Positions 14,798 through 23,484 of a DNA stretch of 64,000 nt are shown here, piece by piece. The position numbers and the translations under genes were made by a program. Under the pieces are notes generated by a model. The model did no database searches, was not told the DNA's origin, and saw only the letters and a program-made list of their open reading frames with translations. Numbering within the stretch: the stretch's first letter is position 1; each line of letters starts with the position of its first letter. The DNA is from Neoroseomonas terrae (GTDB lineage Bacteria > Pseudomonadota > Alphaproteobacteria > Acetobacterales > Acetobacteraceae): positions 41,652-105,651 of the forward strand of contig NZ_JAAEDI010000023.1 of assembly GCF_018129025.1 (NCBI RefSeq), given 5' to 3'.

Positions 14798-15577
14798 ATG
14801 ATCGCTCTCCGTTGGTGCCGACCGATCGCGGTGACTCCCACCGAGAAGGCCCTGCTGTGGGCGCTGGCCGACCAGGCCGACGACGGAGGTAAGGCCTGGC
14901 CGTCCATTGCCGGACTGGTCGAGGCCACCTGCCTGTCGGAACGGTCGGTCCAGAACGCCATCAAGGGCCTCCGCCTCCGGCACCTGCTGACCACCGAACC
15001 GGGTGGTGGGCGCTACCGCACCACCACCTATCGGCTGCATCTCGGCGCCCCCGAAACCCCGCAGGAGGTGCCGGGTAAGGCGCACGACGTGCGGGGTTTG
15101 CCGGAGGATAAAACCCCGCAGGTGGTGCAGGAAACCCCGCAGGTGGTGCACCCGAACCCTCAGAATCCTCAGAACCCCCAGGGAACCCTCACACTGAACG
15201 AGCCCGAATTGCCGCGGGGGGATGCCTTCAGCGATTGGTGGGAAAGCTATCCGAAGAAGGTCGGAAAGGACGACGCGGCGCGCGCCTATGACCGCGCGAA
15301 GAAGCGCGGCGCGACCGACGGGGAACTGGCCGCCGGGCTGGCCCGCCAGCGGTGGCCCAGCGAGCGGCGCTACATCCCGAACCCCACCACCTGGTTGAAC
15401 GGAGGTCGCTGGAAGGACGATCCCGATGCCGCGGCGCCGCCCGAGCGCCTGCGCAGCGGCCGGGTGAACCGGCTGGATGCCCTCGCCGCCGAACTTCTCG
15501 CCGAGCGCGGCGCCAGCACCAGCACCGGAGGCACCGTCCGCATCATCGACGGCCAGGCCGAGGAGATCTGGCAATGA
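14798..15577 (+). CDS. Putative phage replication initiator with N-terminal winged helix
   Basis: A 259-residue protein. ATG 14798 lies nine bases after GAGGAGG; a GTG at 14792 is too close. Residues about 10-75 (TPTEKALLWALADQADDGGK, then the AWPSIAGLVEATCLSERSVQ HTH) match the winged-helix type that heads many phage replication and DnaD-like proteins. A Pro/Gln/Val-rich repetitive linker (about 85-130) is encoded by iteron-like DNA. The C-terminal part (FSDWWESYPKKVGKDDAARA, then PNPTTWLNGGRW) is the conserved end seen in DnaT/DnaD-like phage proteins. The next gene overlaps (ATGA) and resembles a helicase-loader partner. Confidence 0.75.
   Translation: MIALRWCRPIAVTPTEKALLWALADQADDGGKAWPSIAGLVEATCLSERSVQNAIKGLRLRHLLTTEPGGGRYRTTTYRLHLGAPETPQEVPGKAHDVRGLPEDKTPQVVQETPQVVHPNPQNPQNPQGTLTLNEPELPRGDAFSDWWESYPKKVGKDDAARAYDRAKKRGATDGELAAGLARQRWPSERRYIPNPTTWLNGGRWKDDPDAAAPPERLRSGRVNRLDALAAELLAERGASTSTGGTVRIIDGQAEEIWQ
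15054..15150. repeat. Iteron-like repeats inside the replication gene
   Basis: AAACCCCGCAGGTGGTGCA occurs at 15111-15129 and 15132-15150, exactly 21 bp apart. A variant with GAGGTGCC lies at 15054-15072. The core AAACCCCGC also occurs inverted at 15091-15099. Four cores in about 100 bp within an initiator gene resemble a lambda-O-type origin. Confidence 0.55.
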
Positions 15578-16275
15578 GCGCCGTCGCGAATCGCTACCCG
15601 GCGCCCGCTCGCGCCATCGAAGGCGTGCCGGTGCCGGCTGCCAGCCAGTGGTTGCGCGATGCCATGCGCTACATCGCCGATCCGCACCCGAATGTCGGCT
15701 TCGAGCCGGAGCGGATCGCGCCGGGCGTGCGCGAGGAGGCGGGCCGCGCCCTCATCGCGATTGACCGCGTTCTGCGACCGGCCACGGAAGACGACTGGCG
15801 GGCGTTCGTCGCGCCGTTGCGGTCCCTGCCGCAGGCGCCGACCACCGCCGCCAGTCTCGCCCTGGCCATCAGCGGCTTCACCTTCGCGATGAACGACGTC
15901 CCCGCCGCGGCGCTGACGATCGATCGCTCGCGCGAGGCGTCGCGGAGCCTGCGCTTCTGGCCTTCGCCGGCGGAACTGGACAGCATCCTGCGCCCGGCCA
16001 CCGATGCCCTGAAGCGCGAGCGCCGATTGCTGGATGCCGTGGCAAAGGCGCCGACCGCCACCACCCGCGCAGCGCCGACGGAGGCCGAGCGCGCCCACAT
16101 CACCGCCGGCTTCGCCAGCCTGCAAGCGGAACTGCGCGCCCGCGCCGCCGAGAAGCCCCGGACGGAGGCGAAGCCCAGCCACCTCAACCACAACCAACTG
16201 CGCGCCGCCTATGCCGGGATCGACACCGACGCGGCGCGCACCCGCTTGGCTGCGCTGGAGGGCCGCTCAGAATGA
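15574..16275 (+). CDS. Putative replication accessory protein
   Basis: A 233-residue protein that starts by ATGA overlap with the initiator gene. It is mostly helical, with ASQWLRDAMRYIADPHPNVG near the N-terminus, a middle WRAFVAPLRSLP segment, and FWPSPAELDSIL followed by a long charged helix. The composition and position fit a phage loader or accessory replication protein. No ATPase motif is visible, so the role is inferred from context only. Confidence 0.6.
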   Translation: MSAVANRYPAPARAIEGVPVPAASQWLRDAMRYIADPHPNVGFEPERIAPGVREEAGRALIAIDRVLRPATEDDWRAFVAPLRSLPQAPTTAASLALAISGFTFAMNDVPAAALTIDRSREASRSLRFWPSPAELDSILRPATDALKRERRLLDAVAKAPTATTRAAPTEAERAHITAGFASLQAELRARAAEKPRTEAKPSHLNHNQLRAAYAGIDTDAARTRLAALEGRSE

Positions 16276-16666
16276 GCTCGGCGACCATCGACCCCGATCG
16301 TTTCCGCAAGGTCTGGACGATGGCGCAGCAGGGCGCCACGCAGGGCGAGCGGGATGCCGCGATGGGCCGCGCCGAGGTCATGTTGGCGGGCGCCGGCCTG
16401 ACCTTGGACGATGTGCCGGCCGTCCTCGCCGAGGACCCGGCGCCGCAGGAGGAGGTGGCCGGGTTCACTTTCTACGACATGAACAATCCCGCCCATGTGG
16501 CCGCCTGGAGCGCCGGGAGGCGAAGCGGCGGGCGGAGATGGCGCGACGCAACGCGCCCTTTCGCGCGGAGGTGATTCGCCGCTACGGCACCGAGGAAGCC
16601 GTCACGCGCCCCACGCCGGACCTGCCGCCCGGCACGCCGAAGCCGGCCGGAGGCCAGGCGGCCTGA
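16272..16666 (+). pseudogene. Small phage-type protein, frameshifted
   Basis: Starts by ATGA overlap at 16272 and reads 77 good residues up to NNPAHVAAW near 16510. That frame then runs into an Arg-rich tail and stops at 16574. The frame offset by one continues naturally with ERREAKRRAEMARRNAPFRA and EVIRRYGTEEAV to 16666. The total length from start to second stop is 395 nt, one short of a multiple of three, so one base is missing around 16505-16515. It is either a lesion or a sequencing error. The intact protein would have about 131 residues. Confidence 0.6.
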
Positions 16667-16764
16667 TGCGCCGGCTCCACCAAGCACGCGCGCCGCCGTC
16701 GCGCCCGGCATCCCCATTGAGTCCTCCGACACGCAGCAGAGTGCGCACGAAAGGAACTACTCCC

Positions 16765-17337
16765 GTGAAGTCCGAAAATTTCATCCCAGAGGCGCCCGAA
16801 GAGATCGCAGCGGCATTCAACGCCTATGCCGACCGGATGCGCTCATATCCGGCCGCCGTGCAGGCGGACATTCGCCATGCGCTCCTTCCCTTCTTCGAGA
16901 AGTTCGGCGGCGACAACGCGCCGCGCGATCGGGCCACGGGCGAGAAACTGATCCCCGCCCGCGAGGTTCTTGCCGCCGTCTATGCCGCGGAGGCCAACGC
17001 CCTGCGGGCCCATGAGGCTGCGGCGAATGCTCCAGTTCGAGATCGGCGGCCCGCGTATCTCGCCTCCTTCGAGCAAGCTTGTGAACGAGCGGTGGAGGAC
17101 GACACGCCCCCGAAGATCGTTGCTCGTCTCTTTGGCGACCTGCCCGATGGGACGTGGAACGATGCGGTCGATGCTGTCGCGGATAGCATTGGCACCATCT
17201 CCGAAGTGCATCACGGCCGCGCATTCCGCCGACGGTTCCTGGCGCAGTTCCGGCGGGAGTGCGCCGCCGAACGCCAGAAGCACCGCAGCAGCACGATCGA
17301 GGTGCACGCCCGCGGCGTGAACGAAACGCTGCACTGA
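16765..17337 (+). CDS. Hypothetical protein of the phage-like element
   Basis: A 190-residue protein from GTG 16765, with AAGGA nine bases upstream. It is almost entirely helical (EEIAAAFNAYADRMRSYPAA, then HALLPFFEKFGG, AVYAAEANALRAHEAAANA). It has no signal peptide, membrane span or catalytic motif. A strong hairpin follows 10 bp after the stop and probably ends the transcript that begins near 13.7 kb. Confidence 0.6.
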   Translation: MKSENFIPEAPEEIAAAFNAYADRMRSYPAAVQADIRHALLPFFEKFGGDNAPRDRATGEKLIPAREVLAAVYAAEANALRAHEAAANAPVRDRRPAYLASFEQACERAVEDDTPPKIVARLFGDLPDGTWNDAVDAVADSIGTISEVHHGRAFRRRFLAQFRRECAAERQKHRSSTIEVHARGVNETLH

Positions 17338-17347
17338 CCTGAGCTGC

Positions 17348-17372
17348 CCCGCCGCCCGTCCGGGGCGGCGGG
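17348..17372 (+). terminator. Strong hairpin, probable terminator
   Basis: CCCGCCGCCC and GGGCGGCGGG form a perfect 10-bp stem with a 5-nt loop right after the 17337 stop. The following tract (CGTATCATTCTC) is only mildly T-rich, so termination may be partial. Confidence 0.5.
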
Positions 17373-17596
17373 CGTATCATTCTCGCAACACTTGCTCGCG
17401 CAACTGCGTTTCCTAGAAGGGAATTCCTCCGCCAGGATCTCTCGTCAGGAAGAATACCAGGAGCGGTCCCAGCCCACGATCTTGCTTCCCACGCTAGGGT
17501 TGGCGCGAAACTGGGATGAATCCTAGTTTACGTGTGGATTTGCACGATCCTGAAAGCGCCCGTTACTGACTCGTCCGCCGAAACCCGGAGGACCAG

Positions 17597-18010
17597 ATGA
17601 CGGCCCACTCACTCAATCCCGCCGCGGCCCTGATCGCCGCCGATGAGCTAATAGCGGCCCTGCGTGGCACCACTGCCGAAGATACGGCGCTGGACATCAA
17701 CCTCAGCATCGAGGATGCGATCCTCGCCCTGCCGCCGCGTACTGTGCGGGCGATCACCGCGCAGATGTCCATCGCGATGCATCGACTCTGGCGCACCTGG
17801 GGCGACGATGGCGCCGCGCCGATGCTGAAGACGCTCGCCGATGCTCTTGTGGCTCTCGGCGACACCAGCGCTGCTGACGGCGCCATGGATACGGACGCGC
17901 TCGCCACGCTGCGCCGCATCCAGATCGCGATGACCCCGCAGACGCAGCCGTTGCCGGCCGTGGAGCAGGACAACGCGCACCAGCTTTGTGCCACGGAGAT
18001 CAAGCGGTGA
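17597..18010 (+). CDS. Hypothetical protein
   Basis: A 137-residue helical protein with ATG 17597 behind CGGAGGACC. The sequence includes AAALIAADELIAALRGTTAE and ALDINLSIEDAILALPPRTV. The third segment is an ITAQMSIAMHRLWRTWGDDG helix. No recognised domain. The next small gene overlaps its stop by 4 bp (GTGA), suggesting coupling. Confidence 0.55.
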   Translation: MTAHSLNPAAALIAADELIAALRGTTAEDTALDINLSIEDAILALPPRTVRAITAQMSIAMHRLWRTWGDDGAAPMLKTLADALVALGDTSAADGAMDTDALATLRRIQIAMTPQTQPLPAVEQDNAHQLCATEIKR

Positions 18011-18219
18011 GCGCGCCTAAACCTCACCTCTGCTGCTGGCCGTTCAATCAGTCGGGCGCATCGGAGTATCTGAGCTGCGAAGCCGCGCGCCGCATCGGCG
18101 GTTCCCACGGCGACGAGCACCACGCCCGCGCCTACCGCGCGACGCCGGTCCGCTCCGGCCCGCGGATCCCGCTCGCCGCTGCGCATGGGGCATTCAGCCG
18201 CGCCGCGCCGCGCGGTTGA
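18007..18219 (+). CDS. Small Cys-containing hypothetical protein
   Basis: Seventy residues from GTG 18007, coupled to the preceding stop. It has a CCWPFNQSG segment and a later Cys in YLSCEAARRIGG, then His/Arg-rich sequence. It could bind a metal through Cys/His, but no known family is evident. Support is mainly the start overlap. Confidence 0.4.
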   Translation: MSAPKPHLCCWPFNQSGASEYLSCEAARRIGGSHGDEHHARAYRATPVRSGPRIPLAAAHGAFSRAAPRG

Positions 18220-18355
18220 CGAGGCCGAAAGGCCGGCCAGCCACGATCGAAACAGGTCAACGCCCAGCAGTAGCCTGCCGCGCCCGGCATCACCTGCCGG
18301 ACATCCAGCACCTCCCAGACACCGCGGACACGAGCCGCATTGAAGGAATCGAACT

Positions 18356-19090
18356 GTGAAGCCCGAAGCTCTCTTGAAGAAAGCGCGCCTGCGGGCGCGC
18401 GCAGGCAAGCGAGGCAATCAACTGCTGGAGCGGCGGCACCCGTCCGCCCCCAAACTGCAGCTACCCGGTCCCATGGCACTCGCCGTGCACGAGTCTGGTC
18501 ACGCCGTCGCCCGGCTGGTCCTTTCCGAAACACACTATGTCCCACCGATCGAGGAGGTGTCGGTTGACCCGCTGCCCGAGGACAACGCACTCGGCATCGT
18601 GCGCGGGGAGAGACGCACGAAGTTGTCCCTTCTGGGATACCTGGACGACGCCCTCGCCTCCCGCCCTGGGATGCTGGATGCCGCGCGAGAGAGTGCGCGC
18701 CAGGATATCATCGACACGTTGGCGGGGCCGATTGCCGAGTTGCGGTGGCGCCATTGGCTGACCGTCGCCATGTCGCGCCCCAACTACCTGTCCTTGGTGC
18801 TCGCCGTGGATGCCACGGTCCCTGTCAATGTCGATCGCTTCAAGCAGGCCGAGGTAGCGATCGGAAACGACGCTTTGGTCATCGCGACGTTGCTTCGATG
18901 GATCGCGCCGGCTGACCCGTCCGCGTTCCTCGGTGCATGCTGGGATGAAACGTCCGCCCTCATCGAACGGGAATGGCGGGGCATCGTCGCCGTGGCCCGC
19001 ATGCTTCGCCTGCGCCGCACCATGTCCGGCGAGGACTTCGAGGCCGCCTGGCAAACCGTCAGACGGCAACCGCGGGTCCCGCCGCACTGA
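18356..19090 (+). CDS. M41-like metallopeptidase-type protein (HESGH)
   Basis: A 244-residue protein from GTG 18356, with AAGGA eight bases upstream. Residues 45-49 are HESGH within LAVHESGHAVARLVL, matching the HExGH zinc motif of the FtsH-type M41 peptidase domain. A later ARQDIIDTLAGPIAELRWR segment resembles the family's downstream Asp-containing helix (D-x-x-x-LAG-x-x-AE). No AAA+ domain or membrane anchor is present, so it would be a stand-alone protease domain. In a phage-like element it might act on a host regulator or repressor; that is inference. Confidence 0.65.
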   Translation: MKPEALLKKARLRARAGKRGNQLLERRHPSAPKLQLPGPMALAVHESGHAVARLVLSETHYVPPIEEVSVDPLPEDNALGIVRGERRTKLSLLGYLDDALASRPGMLDAARESARQDIIDTLAGPIAELRWRHWLTVAMSRPNYLSLVLAVDATVPVNVDRFKQAEVAIGNDALVIATLLRWIAPADPSAFLGACWDETSALIEREWRGIVAVARMLRLRRTMSGEDFEAAWQTVRRQPRVPPH

Positions 19091-19281
19091 TCCGCCCGTA
19101 GCACCTGCCGCGCCACCACCTGAATAGCGCGCGCTCGACCTACGTGAGCTCAGCGCCGCGCAGGTTCTCGTCACCATTGGCGAACTGCTTCGCCTCAGTG
19201 CTCTCAGCGCAGTAGGGCATTCTAGGGTCATCAACGCGCAACAGAACAGCGGCGGGGCGGTCGTGACGCCACCCTGGAGGC

Positions 19282-19923
19282 ATGTCCGTGTCCATCACCA
19301 GCGCGCAGCGTGCCGCACTGCGCGCCGAGGTAGAGGCCGCCGCGCTCGCCGAGATCGAGCGTGTCGGACCCGAGGCCTTGAACAAGAACTGCGTCGCCAA
19401 GCGCTTCGCGAGGCGCGGTGCCAGCCCGGCCACGGTCTATCGCTGGGTCGATGCCATGGTGAAGGATGGCCGCGCCGGGCAGCACCTCGCCAGGAAGGTC
19501 AGGGCCGCTGTCGCCGAGCGCGCGAAGCGCCACCCCGTCCCCATGGATGCGGCTGCGCATGTCGCGGCCGAGGTGATGGCCAACCTGCCCGTCCTAGTCT
19601 CGCCGGACGACATCGCCGGGTGTGGTGGGACGATCTCTGCCATCGGCCAGCTCCAGGACTGCATGCATGCGGCCCGTCAGGTCATGAAGCATGCCCGAAC
19701 CACCGATGGCGACGTTCGCATGGCGAAGACGCTGTTGACCGCGTCGGAGCACCTCCGCCGTTGCCTTGAGACCACGGCCCGCCTCGCCGAAGCGATGCGT
19801 AGCGTTGCCGAGGTGGACCGTTTCCACCAGGCGGTGATGGAGGAGGTGGCGAGGGAAGCGCCCGCAGTCACCGAGCGCATTCTGATGCGCCTCGGCCAGG
19901 CCACACGTGCGTTGGGTGCCTGA
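19282..19923 (+). CDS. Terminase-small-subunit-like or HTH DNA-binding protein
   Basis: A 213-residue protein. Residues about 25-60 (EALNKNCVAKRFARRGASPA, then TVYRWVDAMVKDG) form an HTH of the kind seen at the start of phage small terminase and replication regulators. The remainder is helical (ETTARLAEAMRSVAEVDRFH). ATG 19282 follows CTGGAGG. It is last but one in the phage-like element, and no large terminase, portal or capsid gene is present nearby. The element is therefore not a complete phage. Confidence 0.6.
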   Translation: MSVSITSAQRAALRAEVEAAALAEIERVGPEALNKNCVAKRFARRGASPATVYRWVDAMVKDGRAGQHLARKVRAAVAERAKRHPVPMDAAAHVAAEVMANLPVLVSPDDIAGCGGTISAIGQLQDCMHAARQVMKHARTTDGDVRMAKTLLTASEHLRRCLETTARLAEAMRSVAEVDRFHQAVMEEVAREAPAVTERILMRLGQATRALGA

Positions 19924-20267
19924 TGCCGATCGCCGCGGCCGACCCGCCCAACCCGAGCCTGTTCCTTGGTGAGCGGCAGACGATACGGCTCACCGTCGCA
20001 GGCCGCGCAAGGCTGTGGCGGTCCGCTCGGGACCGGCGCCCCGAACCGCACAAAGGCCGCCACATCTGTCTCGGCTGCCCCATCGGCGGCGCAAACGCCG
20101 GCGAGCAGCATGAACCTTTGGTCGAGGCGCACGAGGGAATGGCGGTCTGTCTGCTGCCGCTGCCGCTGCCGCTGCCACTGCCGACATCCGCCCGATCGGC
20201 TCGTCGGCGGGTGGCGTTGCCCCCATTCAAACCGGACAAGCGGCTTGGGTTAGTGACTGCGCGGTGA
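19923..20267 (+). CDS. Small protein with Cys-x2-Cys motif and Leu-Pro repeat
   Basis: A 114-residue protein starting by one-base overlap (TGATG) with the previous gene. HICLGCPIGGANAG (about 48-61) contains a CxxC motif like those of small zinc-binding phage proteins. The C-terminal part is disturbed by a GCTGCC-type hexamer repeat encoding (LP)5, which may be a slippage expansion. Function is unknown. Confidence 0.5.
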   Translation: MPIAAADPPNPSLFLGERQTIRLTVAGRARLWRSARDRRPEPHKGRHICLGCPIGGANAGEQHEPLVEAHEGMAVCLLPLPLPLPLPTSARSARRRVALPPFKPDKRLGLVTAR

Positions 20268-20610
20268 TGAACTTATGAGGCGAGAAGGTGCGCGAGCCGC
20301 TGTGAGGGTGGATGCGCACCACGTCACAGGCCGGTCCAGACTATGGTGCGGGCCGCCCGCACCGCGACATCCCGGATCGCATTTGGCGTCCCGCCCTTCG
20401 CCCGGAACCTGCCGCCAGGTGGCCAAGCCGCACCGACGGTCGAGGGCGAAGAAGACCGCATTGCTCGGAGCGCCACTCCACTCAGCCATCGGGCCGGGCA
20501 ACACCAATTTGCGCGCCCGCCGAACCTGCGAGATCACCTGCTCTCGTCGTCGCACTTCACTTGGTCGGCGCTGGCGCATAGCCGTGCGCCGCAGGCACGA
20601 ACGAAGGTGG
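20268..20610. other. Intergenic stretch, no gene seen
   Basis: Between the end of the phage-like element and the tRNA 3' end. Open frames exist, but none has family features or a ribosome site. No copy of the tRNA 3' end or of the 27-bp core repeat was found here. Confidence 0.4.
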
Positions 20611-20686
20611 TGGTGCCGGCGGCAGGGATCGAACCCACGGCCTGCCCATTACAAGTGGGCTGCTCTACCAACTGAGCTACGCCGGC
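20611..20686 (-). tRNA. tRNA-Thr (TGT)
   Basis: Minus-strand cloverleaf of 76 nt with encoded CCA. The acceptor stem GCCGGCG pairs with CGCCGGC, followed by discriminator A and CCA (20614-20611). The D arm starts TAGCTCAGTTGGTAGAGCA. The anticodon stem-loop is GCCCA-CTTGTAA-TGGGC, with anticodon TGT (ACA on the plus strand at 20651-20653). The T arm contains GGTTCGATCC. All arms pair well, so the gene looks functional. Confidence 0.97.
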
Positions 20687-21262
20687 TTGTGAGAAAAGCC
20701 CCCGGCCCCTCCGCCACCGCAAGATGCGCCAGCACGGGAGACAAACCCGCTGAGGCTCCCGAAGCTGGATGCCATATCCAGCGCCGGCGTATCCCGCAAC
20801 AAGTGCCTGCCGCCCGGGCCGGCGGGGCATCGCGCCCCGGTTCGTCATTCTATCATCAACCAGTCCGACGCGGCTTCAGCACTCCGCCGGTGGACAAACC
20901 CGTGGATGCGGCCATTCGCTTCACATTTAACGCCTCGCTGCGATCGGCAGGAGCCGTGCCATTGCGCCGCTCGCGCGCTGATCGCCGCACACGGTGAGAA
21001 AACTTCCTCACTTTCATGATGAAGTCCCAACGGTAGGGAATCCTTGGCCTTCGGACGGATCCGAGGAGGCAAGGCGGATCGAAAATGAGAAAGTCGCATC
21101 ATGAGAATGAGGAGACCGCGAGCGTCGGTGCTGTCTCACGGTTCCGGAGCCGAGATTGGCCGCACGGGATGCGCCAAGGCCGGCATTTAGTACTCGTCCG
21201 CTTCATTTGGCGCGCTACGGACGAACGCGCACGCGGCACGTCGATCATCGCGACGGAAGCTT
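20687..21262. other. Intergenic stretch, no gene seen
   Basis: The DNA upstream of the tRNA (its promoter would be here). Short frames occur on both strands, but none is convincing. Confidence 0.4.
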
Positions 21263-21443
21263 GTGACCGAACCCGACTGGCCGGAGCGAGAAGCAGACTT
21301 GATGCTGATCCGGCACGTCCAAGACCTGATTCGCATCGTTGGCCGGGCACCCCTAAGGAAGCGGGGCTGCGAGGACAGAAGTCGAGGAATTGATGCAGGC
21401 CTACGCGGCGATCAGTTGCCGCCACAACGCGGCGCGGCGCTGA
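21263..21443 (+). pseudogene. Small alphaproteobacterial hypothetical gene, frameshifted
   Basis: From GTG 21263, one frame reads TEPDWPEREADLMLIRHVQD and LIRIVGRAP up to about 21350. A different frame then reads ARTEVEELMQAYAAISCRHN and AARR and stops at 21441-21443. The two pieces together look like one small helical protein of about 60 residues broken by an indel. Neither frame alone gives sensible sequence over the whole length. Confidence 0.4.
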
Positions 21444-21625
21444 AGCGTTCTCTGTCCGCGCGGCGGGCGGAGGGCGGTCCCAACGAGCAGTAGGAGCCAC
21501 GCGGCAATCCGTTGCTGAATTGAGAGCCTTTCATCGGAATGGAGAGGGCGGCGTTCACGGCGTGGTCGTGACGTAGATCGCGATGATCGCGGTTCTTCTG
21601 CTGTGTGGCATAGTCCGATTGCGCC

Positions 21626-22501
21626 TCAGCCTCGAAAGCTCAAAATCGACGTCCAGGGCAGCAACGGTGATAGCCTCTGGATTTCCAAGGCCGCTCGATT
21701 GAGCAGTGCAAGCAAGCGATCGGTTCCCCCTGTTCGCGTCTCACTCGCCAAACGGAGAATCTTAAGTGCCGCCACGGCTTTGCCTTCACCATCGTGCACC
21801 GCCACGCCGAGATGGAAGAAGCGAGGCGTTCCACTCGCTGTGACGGCGTAGCCCATGTGCCGCGTACGTTGGACGGCAACGCGCACCTCATCCGGCCCGG
21901 TGAAGTACCGTCGGTAGGCGTCAGCATTGGCCTTCAGGACCTGCTCCATTTCGGCGTCCGGCATCTCCGAAAGGATGACCTGCCCACCGGCGGCGACGCC
22001 GATCGGGCGCCGGACGCCGACGCCGCCGACCCAACGGAGCGTCGACGCCTGGTTGCCGCGGCGTCGCATCGCCTCGCTGGCGGACGGCCGAACTTGGTAT
22101 GAAGAAGGTACCGCGCGCTGGATGCAGACCATCTCCAGGCCACTGGGGATCAACAGGTGTGTAGGATGCCCTGTGCGCTGTGCGAGGTCCTCCAGCACTG
22201 GAGCGCAGATATCGGCGGGATGCGGCCGGCTGGCAGCGGCAAGGCCGAGCTCGTACGCCAGAGGCCCAATCCGATACTCGTGGGCTGCGGTATGGGTGAC
22301 GAGGCCCTCGGCCTGGAGGGATTTCAGGATCCGATGGGCCGTCGGCGCCGGCAATCCGGACCAGGCAACCAGATCAGAGATGCGGGCACCACGCGCCCCT
22401 CGGGTGGCGATCAGGCGCAGCAGATCGACGGCGCGGCCGATACTCTGGACAGTGTCCCGCGATTGGGGGCGGCCGCCCCTCGAGGCGGCGGTGGCCGACA
22501 T
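21626..22501 (-). CDS. IclR-family transcriptional regulator
   Basis: A 291-residue regulator. The winged helix at about 20-80 (VQSIGRAVDLLRLIATRGAR, then LPAPTAHRILKSLQAEGLV) is typical of IclR. The effector-binding domain at about 95-270 includes PVLEDLAQRTGHPTHLLIPS and a GVAVHDGEGKAVAALKI strand. It is the last gene of a minus-strand run (acyl-CoA dehydrogenase, Bug, crotonase, IclR), so it probably controls that run and the divergent genes at 25914. A candidate palindromic site lies in their shared promoter region. Confidence 0.9.
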   Translation of the reverse strand: MSATAASRGGRPQSRDTVQSIGRAVDLLRLIATRGARGARISDLVAWSGLPAPTAHRILKSLQAEGLVTHTAAHEYRIGPLAYELGLAAASRPHPADICAPVLEDLAQRTGHPTHLLIPSGLEMVCIQRAVPSSYQVRPSASEAMRRRGNQASTLRWVGGVGVRRPIGVAAGGQVILSEMPDAEMEQVLKANADAYRRYFTGPDEVRVAVQRTRHMGYAVTASGTPRFFHLGVAVHDGEGKAVAALKILRLASETRTGGTDRLLALLNRAALEIQRLSPLLPWTSILSFRG

Positions 22502-22639
22502 TGATTGTTCCTCCCACCACAGTCAGTGGCTCCACGAGGCCCTCGTGACCTAGCGGTTCGGTGCATCGTGCCAGCGGATGGCCATGTGCGGTAGGGGATC
22601 TTGGACCGACGAGTTGCCTTGAGACGAGGTCGCGGCGCT

Positions 22640-23461
22640 TCAGACGTCGGCCGAACCAGCGGTAGCGGCGGTCCGCGCGCCGCGGAAGTCGGGCTCCCTG
22701 CGCTCGAGCATTGCCTGCACTCCGGCGCGGTGATCTGCGCCGAGGAAGGTCAAGGTTTCCAGGCCAAGCTGGGCGTCGACGAGAGATCGGAGCCCCTGCT
22801 GCATGAGGAGGTTGATTGCCCGCTTGGTGCTTCGGATAGCCGCTTGCGAACCGTTGAGCATCCGATCCGCGAAGCCGTAAGCCGTGGCGTCAAGTTCGGC
22901 CGCGGGGACGGCTCGGTTGATCAGGCCCATGGCGGCGGCATCCTTCGCCGCGATTGCATCTCCGGTCAGAAGGAACTCCTTGGCACGGGGGAAGCCGATG
23001 CTCATCGGCCACGCCAGTGAACCGCCATCGCCCGCTGCGAGGCCGATACGTACGTGCGGATCAGCGATGCGGGCCGTCTCGACCGCGACAATGAAGTCGC
23101 AGAGCAGCGCGAGCGTGCAGCCCAGCCCGATCGCCGGCCCGTTGACCCGGGCAATCACCGGCTTTTCGAGATCGAGCATGCTGAGCACGATCTCCCGTGC
23201 CTCCCTCATGGCGGTGACCCAGAGTTCGGGCTGGTCCAGCCGGGTGCGCATCTCGTTCAGGTCGCCACCGGCACAGAAGCTGTCACCAGCGCCGGTAAGC
23301 ACCACAACGTCAGTCCCTGGGTCCCTGGCGACGTCGCGGAACACCATCGACAGTTCTCGATGCGTCGCGGCATTGCTCGCGTTCCGCGGCGGGCGGTCCA
23401 TCGTGACCGTGAGTAGACGCCCCATCTGCTCTATGCGTAGTGCCGAATACGTCTCGTACAT
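22640..23461 (-). CDS. Crotonase-family protein with atypical active site
   Basis: A 273-residue enoyl-CoA hydratase/isomerase fold protein. The oxyanion-hole segments FCAGGDLNEM and NGPAIGLGCTLALLCD are present. The two glutamates of classical hydratases are replaced: the GGGCE position reads GLGCT and the FGxPE position reads IADPH. An Asp in GLAAGDGGSLAWP sits where 4-chlorobenzoyl-CoA dehalogenase has its nucleophilic Asp. The same substitutions occur in the genes at 48445 and 55470. It acts on a CoA thioester, but the reaction cannot be taken as simple hydration. It lies 23 bp after the Bug gene stop, so likely co-transcribed. Confidence 0.88.
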   Translation of the reverse strand: MYETYSALRIEQMGRLLTVTMDRPPRNASNAATHRELSMVFRDVARDPGTDVVVLTGAGDSFCAGGDLNEMRTRLDQPELWVTAMREAREIVLSMLDLEKPVIARVNGPAIGLGCTLALLCDFIVAVETARIADPHVRIGLAAGDGGSLAWPMSIGFPRAKEFLLTGDAIAAKDAAAMGLINRAVPAAELDATAYGFADRMLNGSQAAIRSTKRAINLLMQQGLRSLVDAQLGLETLTFLGADHRAGVQAMLERREPDFRGARTAATAGSADV

Positions 23462-23484
23462 GCCCGTCCCTGTCTCTTGTCGCG

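Noticed and set aside
20150..20190. Possible CRISPR or tandem-repeat array from GCTGCC hexamers
   Set aside because: It is a short hexamer run inside a coding frame (Leu-Pro repeat) with no spacers. No CRISPR-like repeat-spacer pattern was seen anywhere.
12478..20686. tRNA-Thr as attachment site of the intact integrase
   Set aside because: No duplicate of the tRNA 3' end was found near the integrase, and the integrase lies 7 kb from the tRNA rather than beside its 3' end.
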